Source: Virgibacillus_P tibetensis | GTDB lineage: Bacteria > Bacillota > Bacilli > Bacillales > Amphibacillaceae | Reading direction: 5' to 3' | DNA length: 64,000 nucleotides | Assembly: GCF_036026595.1 (NCBI RefSeq) | Contig: NZ_JARZFX010000016.1 | Coordinates: forward strand, 1 to 64,000 | Shown: positions 53,695 through 62,935 of the stretch, piece by piece | Layout: each line of letters begins with the position of its first letter | How positions within the stretch are numbered: position 1 is the first letter of the stretch | The notes under the pieces: model-generated | Seen by the model: the letters and a program-made list of their open reading frames with translations, nothing else | Database searches by the model: none | Told to the model about the DNA's origin: nothing | Program-made: the position numbers and the translations under genes

Positions 53695-55095
53695 TCAGCC
53701 TCTTCTCCAGCGAATCCCTTGTTGCGTATCTTCTAAAATAATACCTCTTTCTTTCAGTAAATCTCTTATTTCATCAGCACGAACAAAATCCCGATTTTTT
53801 CTGGCTTCATTTCTCTCATCGATCAGGCTGTCAACTTCTCCATCCAGCAACTCTCTCTCTTCCGCTATGTTAATACCTAGAACATGAGCCAATGATAGAA
53901 TCAAGTCTTGAAAAGCATCAATAATAGCTGTTGAAGTCTGCTTGGATTGCAAATAAACATTAGCTTCCTTTGTTATATCGAATAAAACTGAAATTGCATT
54001 CGCCGTGTTAAAATCATCATCCATTTCTACTTCAAATTGCTGCTTGAATGCAGCTGTTTTTTTCAACCACTGCTCGGTGTCGTTTGCTAAATTCATACTA
54101 GATTTTTTACGGTGCTCCAGGTTAATATATGCTGTTTTAATACGATCTAAACCATTTTTTGCACCCTCCAATAACTCCTCCGTAAAATTAATTGGATTAC
54201 GATAATGAACACTTAACATAAAGAATCGCAAAACCTGGGGATCGTGCTTCTCAATTAAATCCCTGGTTAGGACAAAGTTACCTAATGACTTTGACATTTT
54301 TTCGTTATCAATATTAATATACCCATTATGCATCCAATATTTCGCGAAGGATTTACCTGTCATCGCTTCTGATTGGGCAATTTCATTTTCGTGATGCGGA
54401 AAGGTTAAGTCCTGACCTCCAGCGTGAATATCAATCGTGTCTCCAAGGTATTTCTTTACCATGGCAGAGCATTCGATGTGCCATCCCGGGCGTCCTTTAC
54501 CCCAAGGCGAATCCCATGCAATTTCCCCATCTTTTGCACTCTTCCATAAAGCAAAATCCAGTGGGTCCTCTTTTTTCTCTCCTACTTGAATTCTCGCACC
54601 TGAGCGTAGTTCATCAACCGACTGGTGAGATAGCTTTCCATATCCTTCAAATGAGCGAGGCTTAAAATAGACATCCCCATCCGCTTCATAAGCAAATTCC
54701 TTGGCAACAAGCGTTTTTATAAAGCTGATTATATCATTCATCGTGTCCATAACACGTGGGTTATGTGTTGCTTCCTTAACTCCCAATGCACTTACATCTT
54801 CCAGATAAGCATTAATAAACCGGTCCGCGATAGCCGGGACCTCTTCCCCTAACTCCTTTGCAGTTTTAATAATTTTATCATCAACATCTGTAAAATTTAG
54901 CACATAATCCACATCATAGCCCTTGTATTCAAAGTACCTGCGTACAGAATCGAAGACAATGGCGGGACGTGCGTTTCCAATATGAATATAATTATAGACA
55001 GTAGGGCCACAAACGTACATACTGACTTTTCCTTCTTGTAGTGGTTTAAATTCTTCCTTCTGACGGGTGAGTGTGTTAAATATGTTTATTGTCAT
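53695..55095 (-). CDS. cysS: Cysteinyl-tRNA synthetase
   Basis: 466 residues. HIGN in YNYIHIGNARP, KMSKSLGN, and zinc ligands (CGPTVYNY, HIECSAM, FPHHENE). Charges tRNA-Cys. Starts inside the end of cysE (20-base overlap), so both are controlled by the Cys T-box. Confidence 0.97.
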   Translation of the reverse strand: MTINIFNTLTRQKEEFKPLQEGKVSMYVCGPTVYNYIHIGNARPAIVFDSVRRYFEYKGYDVDYVLNFTDVDDKIIKTAKELGEEVPAIADRFINAYLEDVSALGVKEATHNPRVMDTMNDIISFIKTLVAKEFAYEADGDVYFKPRSFEGYGKLSHQSVDELRSGARIQVGEKKEDPLDFALWKSAKDGEIAWDSPWGKGRPGWHIECSAMVKKYLGDTIDIHAGGQDLTFPHHENEIAQSEAMTGKSFAKYWMHNGYINIDNEKMSKSLGNFVLTRDLIEKHDPQVLRFFMLSVHYRNPINFTEELLEGAKNGLDRIKTAYINLEHRKKSSMNLANDTEQWLKKTAAFKQQFEVEMDDDFNTANAISVLFDITKEANVYLQSKQTSTAIIDAFQDLILSLAHVLGINIAEERELLDGEVDSLIDERNEARKNRDFVRADEIRDLLKERGIILEDTQQGIRWRRG

Positions 55096-55744
55096 AGTGA
55101 GTCACTTCCTTTAATTTAGCTATTTCTATTTTTAATCGGTCAATTTCTTTTTGCAGATTGGCACATTGTTCTTCAACTGGATCCGGCATTTTATGATGAT
55201 CCAAATCTCTCCGTACCTTTTCACCATTTTGAATAACTATCCTGCCCGGTATCCCAACAACAGTAGAGTTATCTGGCACATCCCTCAGTACGACAGACCC
55301 GCCACCAACTTTTGAATTTTCACCGATTGTTATGGATCCAAGCACTTTAGCTCCTGTTGAAATGAGGGCATTGTCTTTAACGGTTGGATGGCGCTTTCCT
55401 TTTTCTTTTCCTGTCCCACCCAGAGTCACTCCCTGAAAAATGGTGACGTTCTCTCCGATTTCACATGTTTCTCCAATTACAACACCCATTCCATGGTCAA
55501 TAAACAGACGCTTGCCTATTATTGCACCTGGATGTATTTCAATTCCTGTAAAAAAGCGACTTACTTGGGAAATGCCACGTGCAAGGAAAAAAAGTTTCTT
55601 TTTATAAAAAGCGTGAGCAATCCGATGAAACCAAACTGCATGTAATCCCGAATAAGTTAGAAACACTTCGAAATAGGTTCTTGCTGCTGGGTCCTGTTCA
55701 AATACAACATCCATATCTTCCTTTATCCTTTTAAAAAAGCCCAT
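55076..55744 (-). CDS. cysE: Serine O-acetyltransferase
   Basis: 222 residues. N-terminal helical part and left-handed beta-helix (IHPGAIIGKRLFIDHGMGVV, GVTLGGTGKEKGKRHPTV, NSKVGGGSVVLRDVP) with the catalytic His/Asp. First step of cysteine synthesis from serine. First gene after the T-box. Confidence 0.97.
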   Translation of the reverse strand: MGFFKRIKEDMDVVFEQDPAARTYFEVFLTYSGLHAVWFHRIAHAFYKKKLFFLARGISQVSRFFTGIEIHPGAIIGKRLFIDHGMGVVIGETCEIGENVTIFQGVTLGGTGKEKGKRHPTVKDNALISTGAKVLGSITIGENSKVGGGSVVLRDVPDNSTVVGIPGRIVIQNGEKVRRDLDHHKMPDPVEEQCANLQKEIDRLKIEIAKLKEVTHYDNKHI

Positions 55745-55770
55745 TTGTAAAACCTCCTTTACTGGCAGAA

Positions 55771-56015
55771 ATTAAAAAAGCGTCTCTGTGTAAAAAATAC
55801 ACAGAGACGCTTTTGGCGCGGTTCCACTCTGTTTGGAGGATTCCTCCTCCCAACTTGTGCTCTCGGTAACGGAAGAGTTCCGCTGTTATGTACTGTAATT
55901 CCATAACAGACTCCGAGGGGCACTTCAAAAATAATCCTTAGAATCACTCACAGCCTAGGTGATCCTCTCTGAATAAGGTATATATCTTCTACTTTCCCTC
56001 ATCAACGTTCTAATT
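55771..56015 (-). ncRNA. Cysteine T-box riboswitch before cysE-cysS
   Basis: On the minus strand: stem I with CAGAGAGGATCACCTAGGC and GTGAGTGAT (AG-bulge type), a specifier TGC (Cys codon, 55922-55920) in GAAGTGCCCC, the conserved T-box TGGAACCGCGCC (55826-55815), and the terminator GCGTCTCTGTGTA/TACACAGAGACGC with T-run (55774-55814). Uncharged tRNA-Cys should prevent termination and raise cysE and cysS. Confidence 0.92.
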
Positions 56016-56024
56016 TGTATTATT

Positions 56025-56053
56025 ACTATATTACATTTCCGTTTGATTGTGAA
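56025..56053 (-). promoter_or_regulatory. Promoter of the T-box-cysES unit
   Basis: TTCACA at 56053-56048 and TATAGT at 56030-56025 with a 17-base spacer, directly after the gltX stop. Confidence 0.6.
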
Positions 56054-56057
56054 TCAT

Positions 56058-57527
56058 TTAAGCTCCCAATTGCTTCAAAATTTTATCCAGACGAGCTAAT
56101 ATAACTTCTTTTCCTAGCAGTTCAATCGCCAGCGGGAGTTCCGGTCCATGGGTTTGCCCCGTCGTAGCCACCCGGATCGGCATAAATAGCTTTTTGCCTC
56201 TATGCCCAGTTTCTTTTTGCGTAGCTTTGAATTGTGCTTTAATATCATCTTTTGTAAAGTCATCTAAATGAATGAGTTTATCAGCAAACACCTGAAGTAC
56301 TTCAGGTACCTGCTCCTCCTGCAGTACATCCATCGCGCCCTCATCATAGGAGATTTCTTCGTTAAAGAATAACTCGGTCAGCTCTACAATTTCTGCTCCA
56401 TACCTTAATTGTTCGCGGTAAAGAGCGATCACTCTTTCTGTCCACTCTTTCTGTTTCGCATCCATATTCTCAGGGACCTTACCGGCCTCTACCAAATGTG
56501 GCATTGCAAGCTCAATCACTTTATCAAGTTCAGCAGCTTTAATATATTCGTTGTTCATCCACTTTAACTTATGTCTGTCAAAGATTGCTGCTGATGTAGA
56601 TAATCGTTCCGGATCGAATATATCAATTAACGTTTCTTTGGTAAAGATCTCTTCCTCACCGACTGGTGACCAGCCCAACAATGTAATAAAGTTAAACAGC
56701 GCTTCAGGCAAGTAACCTAAGTTACGGTACTGTTCGATGAACTGTAAGATATGCTGATCGCGTTTGCTTAATTTTTTACGTTCTTCATTTAAAATTAATG
56801 TCATATGACCAAACGTTGGTGCTTCCCATCCAAATGCATCATACACCATCATTTGTTTCGGTGTGTTAGATATATGCTCTTCGCCACGAAGTACATGCGT
56901 AATTTCCATTAAATGATCATCAACAGCAACCGCGAAGTTATACGTTGGAATACCATTTTTCTTTACGATAACCCAATCACCAAAATCAGCTGATTCAAAT
57001 GTAATTTTGCCACGAACAAGATCATTAAATGTGAACGTATGATTTGCTGGTACACGCATGCGAATACTTGGCTGACGGCCTTCTTCTTCAAATTGGGCAA
57101 TTTGCTCTGCAGTTAAATCACAGTGTGCTCCAGAATATTTAGGAACTTGTCCACGTGCTCGCTGTGCTTCTCGCTCTTCATCAAGCTCTTCCTCTGTCAT
57201 ATAACATTTGTAAGCTAAGTTTTTTTCTAATAACTCATCAACATACTTATTATATAAATCCAATCGCTCCAATTGACGGTATGGACCATAATTACCACCA
57301 ACATCGGCCCCTTCATCCCACTCAATACCAAGCCATTTCAGGAACATCAGCTGACTTTCTTCTCCACCAGCTACGTTTCTTTTGTCATCCGTATCTTCAA
57401 TTCGAATAATAAACTTTCCATTATAGTGTTTGGCGTATAGATAATTAAACAATGCTGTACGTGCATTTCCAATGTGTAAATCTCCTGTTGGACTTGGTGC
57501 ATAACGTACACGAACTTCCTTTGTCAT
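56058..57527 (-). CDS. gltX: Glutamyl-tRNA synthetase (probably non-discriminating)
   Basis: 489 residues from MTKEVRVRYAPSPTGDLHIG; AAAGGGG lies eight bases before this ATG, so the start at 57551 is rejected. HIGN and the KMSKS equivalent KLSKR are present. Bacilli without GlnRS use it to charge both tRNA-Glu and tRNA-Gln, which GatCAB then amidates; that is family knowledge. Confidence 0.96.
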   Translation of the reverse strand: MTKEVRVRYAPSPTGDLHIGNARTALFNYLYAKHYNGKFIIRIEDTDDKRNVAGGEESQLMFLKWLGIEWDEGADVGGNYGPYRQLERLDLYNKYVDELLEKNLAYKCYMTEEELDEEREAQRARGQVPKYSGAHCDLTAEQIAQFEEEGRQPSIRMRVPANHTFTFNDLVRGKITFESADFGDWVIVKKNGIPTYNFAVAVDDHLMEITHVLRGEEHISNTPKQMMVYDAFGWEAPTFGHMTLILNEERKKLSKRDQHILQFIEQYRNLGYLPEALFNFITLLGWSPVGEEEIFTKETLIDIFDPERLSTSAAIFDRHKLKWMNNEYIKAAELDKVIELAMPHLVEAGKVPENMDAKQKEWTERVIALYREQLRYGAEIVELTELFFNEEISYDEGAMDVLQEEQVPEVLQVFADKLIHLDDFTKDDIKAQFKATQKETGHRGKKLFMPIRVATTGQTHGPELPLAIELLGKEVILARLDKILKQLGA

Positions 57528-57593
57528 GAGGTTACCCCTTTCGATTTTCAAAGCTAAATCTATCGTTACAATTCCTCTTTACCTAAGTATAAC

Positions 57594-57628
57594 AAAAAGT
57601 GATAACAATTACTGTTATCACTTTTTTA
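57594..57628 (-). terminator. Terminator between yacL and gltX
   Basis: AAAAAGTGATAACA pairs with TGTTATCACTTTTT. 25 bases after yacL stop on the minus strand. Confidence 0.75.
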
Positions 57629-57652
57629 TAGTCACTATAAGTTATACCTTTT

Positions 57653-58753
57653 TTACAAGGCTTTTTCAAGTAACTTTGGTTTTGCAAAGATCATACGGCC
57701 AGCTGAGGTCTGAAGCACACTTGTAATTAATACTTCTATGGTCTTACCAATATAATCCCGGCCTTCTTCTACAACAATCATGGTACCATCATCTAAATAA
57801 GCGATCCCCTGATTATGTTCTTTTCCATCTTTAATGACTTGCACCATCAGTTCTTCGCCAGGTAGTACAACTGGTTTAACTGCATTTGCCAGATCATTAA
57901 TGTTCAACACAGCAACGCTTTGCAGATCACAAACTTTGTTTAAATTAAAGTCATTCGTAACCACAACACCGTTAATAACCTTCGCTAACTTAATCAGTTT
58001 ACTATCAACTTCCTGTATTTCTTCAAAGTCACCTTCATAGATTTCTACCTTGACCGGCAATTCTTTTTGAATCCGATTCAGTACATCCAACCCACGGCGT
58101 CCACGGTTACGTTTTAATACATCTGAGGAATCAGCAATATGCTGTAATTCTCCTAACACAAATTGCGGTATTATAATCGTGCCTTCGAGAAAGCTGGTTT
58201 GGCATATATCAGCAACACGACCATCGATTATAACACTGGTATCCAAAATCTTTGGTTTTGGTTGCATTGGTTCTGTTTCCTCATCAACCCTTCGTTTGTC
58301 TCTTTCCTTTTTACTGATATTTAGTAAATTAACAAACTCATCTCTGCGTCTAAAGCCAACCTGAAAACCAAAATACCCTAATAAAATTGTAATAAAGAGC
58401 GGTATCATCTGGGAAACTAGCTCTATTTGAATGTCTTTTAATGGTATGTTAATTAAAAAAGCAATGATGAGACCAACCATTAATCCAAGACTACCAAAAA
58501 ATAAATCTCCAACCGGTAATTTAATAAGTGCTTCCTCAATCCATTTTAAAAATCCTACAATATAATCTACAAGCCAGTAGGAAAATAGAAATAATATAAT
58601 TGCACCTACTATACTTCCTAGATATGGCGATGCTACCCAACGCGCCTCTGTAAAATCTAATAAATTAATAATTTCTGGTATATATAAATACCCAATGGTA
58701 CCACCTATAATCAGAAAGAATAGATGAACGATCTTTTTTAGCACCACTGTCAC
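57653..58753 (-). CDS. yacL: Membrane PIN/TRAM-domain protein YacL
   Basis: 366 residues: four hydrophobic spans in the first 135 residues, then a PIN nuclease-like domain (ILDTSVIIDGRVADI...VVTNDFNLNKV) with conserved acidic residues, and a C-terminal TRAM domain (GKTIEVLITSVLQTSAGRM) that binds RNA. Widely conserved in Firmicutes next to disA and ispD; function not well established. Here it stands directly between radA and gltX. Confidence 0.9.
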   Translation of the reverse strand: MTVVLKKIVHLFFLIIGGTIGYLYIPEIINLLDFTEARWVASPYLGSIVGAIILFLFSYWLVDYIVGFLKWIEEALIKLPVGDLFFGSLGLMVGLIIAFLINIPLKDIQIELVSQMIPLFITILLGYFGFQVGFRRRDEFVNLLNISKKERDKRRVDEETEPMQPKPKILDTSVIIDGRVADICQTSFLEGTIIIPQFVLGELQHIADSSDVLKRNRGRRGLDVLNRIQKELPVKVEIYEGDFEEIQEVDSKLIKLAKVINGVVVTNDFNLNKVCDLQSVAVLNINDLANAVKPVVLPGEELMVQVIKDGKEHNQGIAYLDDGTMIVVEEGRDYIGKTIEVLITSVLQTSAGRMIFAKPKLLEKAL

Positions 58754-58872
58754 CTCCTAACCTGTATTATTACCTTTTTAGAATAAAAATAATCCTACTA
58801 AATAAGAAAAAGCTATAATAACAAATAAATCGTAGCACACGAATGACCAACATTCAATAATGAAAACATAAA

Positions 58873-58901
58873 ATTTTAACATAAACAATCGTTTATTTCA
58901 A
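58873..58901 (-). promoter_or_regulatory. Promoter of yacL with a perfect dyad in its spacer
   Basis: TTGAAA at 58901-58896 and TAAAAT at 58878-58873 with a 17-base spacer. ATAAAC-gatt-GTTTAT (58881-58896) fills the spacer and could be a repressor site. Confidence 0.6.
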
Positions 58902-58912
58902 TAATTTACCCT

Positions 58913-60286
58913 CTATCTAGCAACTCCTATATCCAATGCTTCTTGAACCGTATTTACACCAATTACTTGAATGCCTTTTGGAACAGTCCAGCCATCCATG
59001 TTTCTTTGTGGGCAGATAACACGTTTAAAACCAAGTTTGGCCGCTTCCTGAACACGTTGTTCAATACGTGATACACGCCTTATCTCCCCCGTTAACCCTA
59101 CTTCACCTACAAAAATATCCTCTGGCTGGGTTGGCTGATCGCGGAAACTAGAAGCAATACTTACAACAATCGCTAAATCAATAGCTGGTTCATCCAGCTT
59201 AACTCCACCAGCTACCTTTATATATGCATCTTGATTCTGAAGCATTAAACCTACCCTTTTTTCCAAGACGGCCATTAACAAAGGAACACGATTCGCATCA
59301 ATACCTGTAGCCATCCTCCTTGGATTTCCGAAGCTTGACGGAGAAATTAATGCCTGGATTTCCACCAGTACAGGTCTTGTCCCCTCCATGGAGGCTACAA
59401 CAGTAGAACCCGCGGCGCCCTGTGAACGCTCCTCCAGGAAAATTTCTGAAGGATTCATGACTTCCCTTAATCCTTCTTCCTTCATCTCAAAAATGCCCAT
59501 TTCGTTTGTACTTCCAAAACGATTCTTCACCCCACGCAAAATACGGTACGTGTGGTGTCTTTCGCCTTCGAAATAAAGAACCGCATCCACCATATGTTCC
59601 AGTATTCTAGGTCCCGCAATAGAACCTTCTTTTGTTACATGACCAACGATGAATATAGGTATTCCATTGGATTTTGCTATTTTCATTAATTCACTCGTCG
59701 ATTCACGGACTTGTGAGACGCTCCCAGGTGCACTCGAAATCTCTTCTTTGAAGATAGTCTGGATGGAATCGATAACTACAAAAGATGGCTTTATTTCCTC
59801 AATTTGTTTTGCGATATCAAATAAGTTTGTTTCAGCTAAAACATATAATAACTCTGCTTTTACGTTCAGCCGATCGGCCCTGAGCTTTGTCTGGCGCGTT
59901 GATTCTTCCCCTGAAATGTAAAGGACTGGTAATTCTTTTTCTGCTAGTTGAGAGGATATCTGCAGAAGTAATGTTGACTTTCCAATACCAGGGTCACCAC
60001 CAATTAATACGAGTGAACCAGGAACAATGCCTCCGCCAAGAACGCGGTTAAATTCCTCCATTTTTGTTTTTATCCGCGGTTCCTTTTCTGATTCAATGGC
60101 TGTGATACTTTCGGGCTTACTCGAATATTTTGAGCCCACATTAAATGTATGCTTATTACGTTTGTCAGATGACTCCATTTCTTCAACCAAGGTGTTCCAT
60201 TCATCACAACCTGGACATTTTCCCATCCATTTTGCAACCTCGTAACCACAATCCTGACATACATATTTCGTTTTTCGTTTGGCCAA
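58913..60286 (-). CDS. radA: DNA repair protein RadA
   Basis: 457 residues. N-terminal zinc finger (CQDCGYEVAKWMGKCPGC), RecA-like core with Walker A GDPGIGKST, RadA-specific KNRFGSTNEMG, and C-terminal Lon-protease-like domain. Branch migration in recombination. It stands behind a terminator after clpC. Confidence 0.97.
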   Translation of the reverse strand: MAKRKTKYVCQDCGYEVAKWMGKCPGCDEWNTLVEEMESSDKRNKHTFNVGSKYSSKPESITAIESEKEPRIKTKMEEFNRVLGGGIVPGSLVLIGGDPGIGKSTLLLQISSQLAEKELPVLYISGEESTRQTKLRADRLNVKAELLYVLAETNLFDIAKQIEEIKPSFVVIDSIQTIFKEEISSAPGSVSQVRESTSELMKIAKSNGIPIFIVGHVTKEGSIAGPRILEHMVDAVLYFEGERHHTYRILRGVKNRFGSTNEMGIFEMKEEGLREVMNPSEIFLEERSQGAAGSTVVASMEGTRPVLVEIQALISPSSFGNPRRMATGIDANRVPLLMAVLEKRVGLMLQNQDAYIKVAGGVKLDEPAIDLAIVVSIASSFRDQPTQPEDIFVGEVGLTGEIRRVSRIEQRVQEAAKLGFKRVICPQRNMDGWTVPKGIQVIGVNTVQEALDIGVAR

Positions 60287-60427
60287 GTTTCTCTATCCCT
60301 TCATTTATCTATTGTATACGATTTGCATAACCAGAAAGTTACAGATTTCTATCAATTTATAAAAACATTTCCTTATTAATGCCACAATTACCAGTTTCAG
60401 CCTGAGTAATTTGATTCGTTAATTAGG

Positions 60428-60461
60428 AAAAAGCTAGAAGAGTACTATCTTCTAGCTTTTT
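60428..60461 (-). terminator. Terminator behind clpC
   Basis: AAAAAGCTAGAAGA pairs with TCTTCTAGCTTTTT around a six-base loop, 30 bases after the clpC stop. Confidence 0.8.
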
Positions 60462-60491
60462 CTGACGGTTTTCGTTTAGTTACGTGTACGT

Positions 60492-62918
60492 CTATGGAAG
60501 AATAATAAATTCACCTTTATTATTCAGACCTACTTTAACTTTTTCACCTATGGCAATTGTTTCTTTTAGCAGCTCTTCAGATAATAAATCTTCAATATTT
60601 TTCTGAATAGCTCTGCGTAACGGCCGTGCACCGTATTCAGGATCAAATCCATCTGTTGCAATTTTTTCGATTGCTTTATCTGTTAATGTCAGGTCAATAT
60701 CCTGGTTCTTCAAACGCTTTTGTAATTGGTTAACCATTAGTGTAACAATGTCCTTCATATGTTTTCTTTCTAGTGAGTGGAAGACAATCATTTCATCAAT
60801 ACGATTTAAAAACTCTGGTCGAAATGCTTTTTTCATCTCATCCGTTACTTTCGCTTTCATATCATCATATTCCTGTCCTTCTTCTCCAAGATTGAAGCCA
60901 ACAAATTTATTCCGCTTCAGTTCACTGGCTCCCACATTGGATGTCATAATGAGAACAGTATTACGAAAATCAATCAGGCGTCCTTTGGAGTCGGTTAGCC
61001 GTCCATCCTCTAAAACCTGCAGCAAAATATTAAACACTTCAGGATGTGCCTTTTCTACTTCATCAAGTAAAACGACCGAATAGGGTTTTCTGCGGACCTT
61101 TTCTGTAAGTTGCCCACCTTCTTCATACCCGACATATCCAGGTGGTGATCCAACCAGACGTGATGTGGAGTGTTTCTCCATGTATTCCGACATATCTATA
61201 CGAATCATTGCATCCTCATCAGCAAACATCGTCTCAGCTAATGCACGTGCCAGCTCTGTTTTCCCTACACCTGTTGGACCTAGGAAAATAAAGGAGCCAA
61301 TTGGACGCTTCGGATCTTTTAGTCCAGCCCGTGCTCTGCGGATAGCTTTCGATACCGCATTTACTGCCTCTTTCTGACCAATAACACGGTTATGAAGTGT
61401 TTCCTCCATATTCAATAGACGCTCTGTTTCATCCTTTGTAAGCTTGGAGACAGGTACCCCAGTCCAGATGGAAACAACACTGGCAATATCCTCCACAGTT
61501 ACCTCTGAATCTGTTTGCCCTTGCTTTTCTTTCCATTTATTTTTCGTCTCTTCCAGCTCTTCTCGAAGACGTTGCTCAGAATCTCGTAATGATGCTGCCT
61601 TTTCAAATTCCTGACTTTGTACTGCAGCATCTTTTTCTTTCCGCACTTCTTCTAACTTCTGTTCCAATTCCTTTAAATTAGGCGGAACAGTGTAGGAGCG
61701 AAGTCGTACCTTTGAACCAGCTTCATCAATAAGATCAATTGCTTTATCTGGTAAAAAGCGGTCAGTAATGTACCTGTTAGAGAAATTCACTGCTGCTTCA
61801 ACAGCTTCATCCGTAATGGTGACCCTATGATGTGCTTCATATCGATCACGTAATCCTCTTAATATCTGTATCGTTTCATCCAATGTTGGTTCGTCAACCT
61901 GGATAGGCTGGAACCTGCGCTCCAGGGCGGCGTCTTTCTCAATATACTTACGGTACTCATCCAGTGTCGTAGCACCTATACATTGTAGTTCTCCACGGGC
62001 AAGAGATGGCTTTAAAATATTTGAAGCATCAATAGCTCCTTCAGCTCCTCCTGCCCCGATCAATGTATGCAGCTCATCAATGAATAGAATGATGTTGCCT
62101 GCCTGGCGGATTTCCTCCATCACTTTTTTCAAACGATCTTCAAACTCACCACGATACTTCGTCCCAGCTACAACGGTTCCCATATCAAGAGTCATAACCC
62201 GTTTATCCCGTAATGTTTCTGGTACCTCATTATCAATAATCTGCTGCGCTAACCCTTCTGCCACAGCTGTTTTACCAACACCAGGTTCCCCAATTAAAAC
62301 CGGATTGTTTTTTGTACGACGGCTTAACACTTGAATAACACGTTCAATTTCTTTGCCTCTCCCAATAACTGGATCTATGTTTCCTTCTTTTGCACTAACA
62401 GTTAAATCTCTTGCCAATGAATCAAGTGTCGGGGTAGTGGCGCTTGATTGTTGCCCACGCCCCTGTCTTCCTGCCTGAGAATCATTACTGCCCAACAACT
62501 GTAACACTTGCTGTCTGGCTTTATTTAAGCTGACTCCCAAATTATTTAATACGCGAGCAGCTACCCCTTCTCCTTCACGGATAAGCCCCAAGAGAATATG
62601 TTCTGTACCTACATAAGAGTGTCCTAGCTTTCTTGCTTCATCCTGCGAGAGCTCAACTACCTTCTTAGCTCGTGGAGTATAGTGAATCGATTGCATCGGT
62701 TGTTTACCTACTCCGATTAACTTTTCAACCTCTTCTTGAATCTTTGGAACTTCCAAGCCAAGTGATTGCAATGCTTTTGCCGCAATTCCTTCACCTTCGC
62801 GTACTAGACCTAATAGAATATGTTCTGTACCTATATTATTATGTCCAAGGCGTACGGCCTCCTCTTGGGAAAGTGCTAATACCTTTTGTGCCCTTTCAGT
62901 AAAACGTCCAAACATCAT
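60492..62918 (-). CDS. clpC: ATP-dependent Clp protease ATPase subunit ClpC
   Basis: 808 residues. Two N-terminal Clp repeats (about 1-145), first AAA module with GEPGVGKTA, the coiled middle domain (about 410-470), second module with GPTGVGKTE and IDMSEYMEKH, and the ClpP-docking loop near VGFNLGEE. It unfolds proteins, including McsB-phosphorylated ones, for ClpP. 17 bases after mcsB. Confidence 0.98.
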   Translation of the reverse strand: MMFGRFTERAQKVLALSQEEAVRLGHNNIGTEHILLGLVREGEGIAAKALQSLGLEVPKIQEEVEKLIGVGKQPMQSIHYTPRAKKVVELSQDEARKLGHSYVGTEHILLGLIREGEGVAARVLNNLGVSLNKARQQVLQLLGSNDSQAGRQGRGQQSSATTPTLDSLARDLTVSAKEGNIDPVIGRGKEIERVIQVLSRRTKNNPVLIGEPGVGKTAVAEGLAQQIIDNEVPETLRDKRVMTLDMGTVVAGTKYRGEFEDRLKKVMEEIRQAGNIILFIDELHTLIGAGGAEGAIDASNILKPSLARGELQCIGATTLDEYRKYIEKDAALERRFQPIQVDEPTLDETIQILRGLRDRYEAHHRVTITDEAVEAAVNFSNRYITDRFLPDKAIDLIDEAGSKVRLRSYTVPPNLKELEQKLEEVRKEKDAAVQSQEFEKAASLRDSEQRLREELEETKNKWKEKQGQTDSEVTVEDIASVVSIWTGVPVSKLTKDETERLLNMEETLHNRVIGQKEAVNAVSKAIRRARAGLKDPKRPIGSFIFLGPTGVGKTELARALAETMFADEDAMIRIDMSEYMEKHSTSRLVGSPPGYVGYEEGGQLTEKVRRKPYSVVLLDEVEKAHPEVFNILLQVLEDGRLTDSKGRLIDFRNTVLIMTSNVGASELKRNKFVGFNLGEEGQEYDDMKAKVTDEMKKAFRPEFLNRIDEMIVFHSLERKHMKDIVTLMVNQLQKRLKNQDIDLTLTDKAIEKIATDGFDPEYGARPLRRAIQKNIEDLLSEELLKETIAIGEKVKVGLNNKGEFIILP

Positions 62919-62935
62919 ATAGTATTTCCTCCTGT

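Noticed and set aside
55731..55947. Two overlapping short frames between gltX and cysE
   Set aside because: They are translations of the T-box leader, whose RNA structure explains the sequence.
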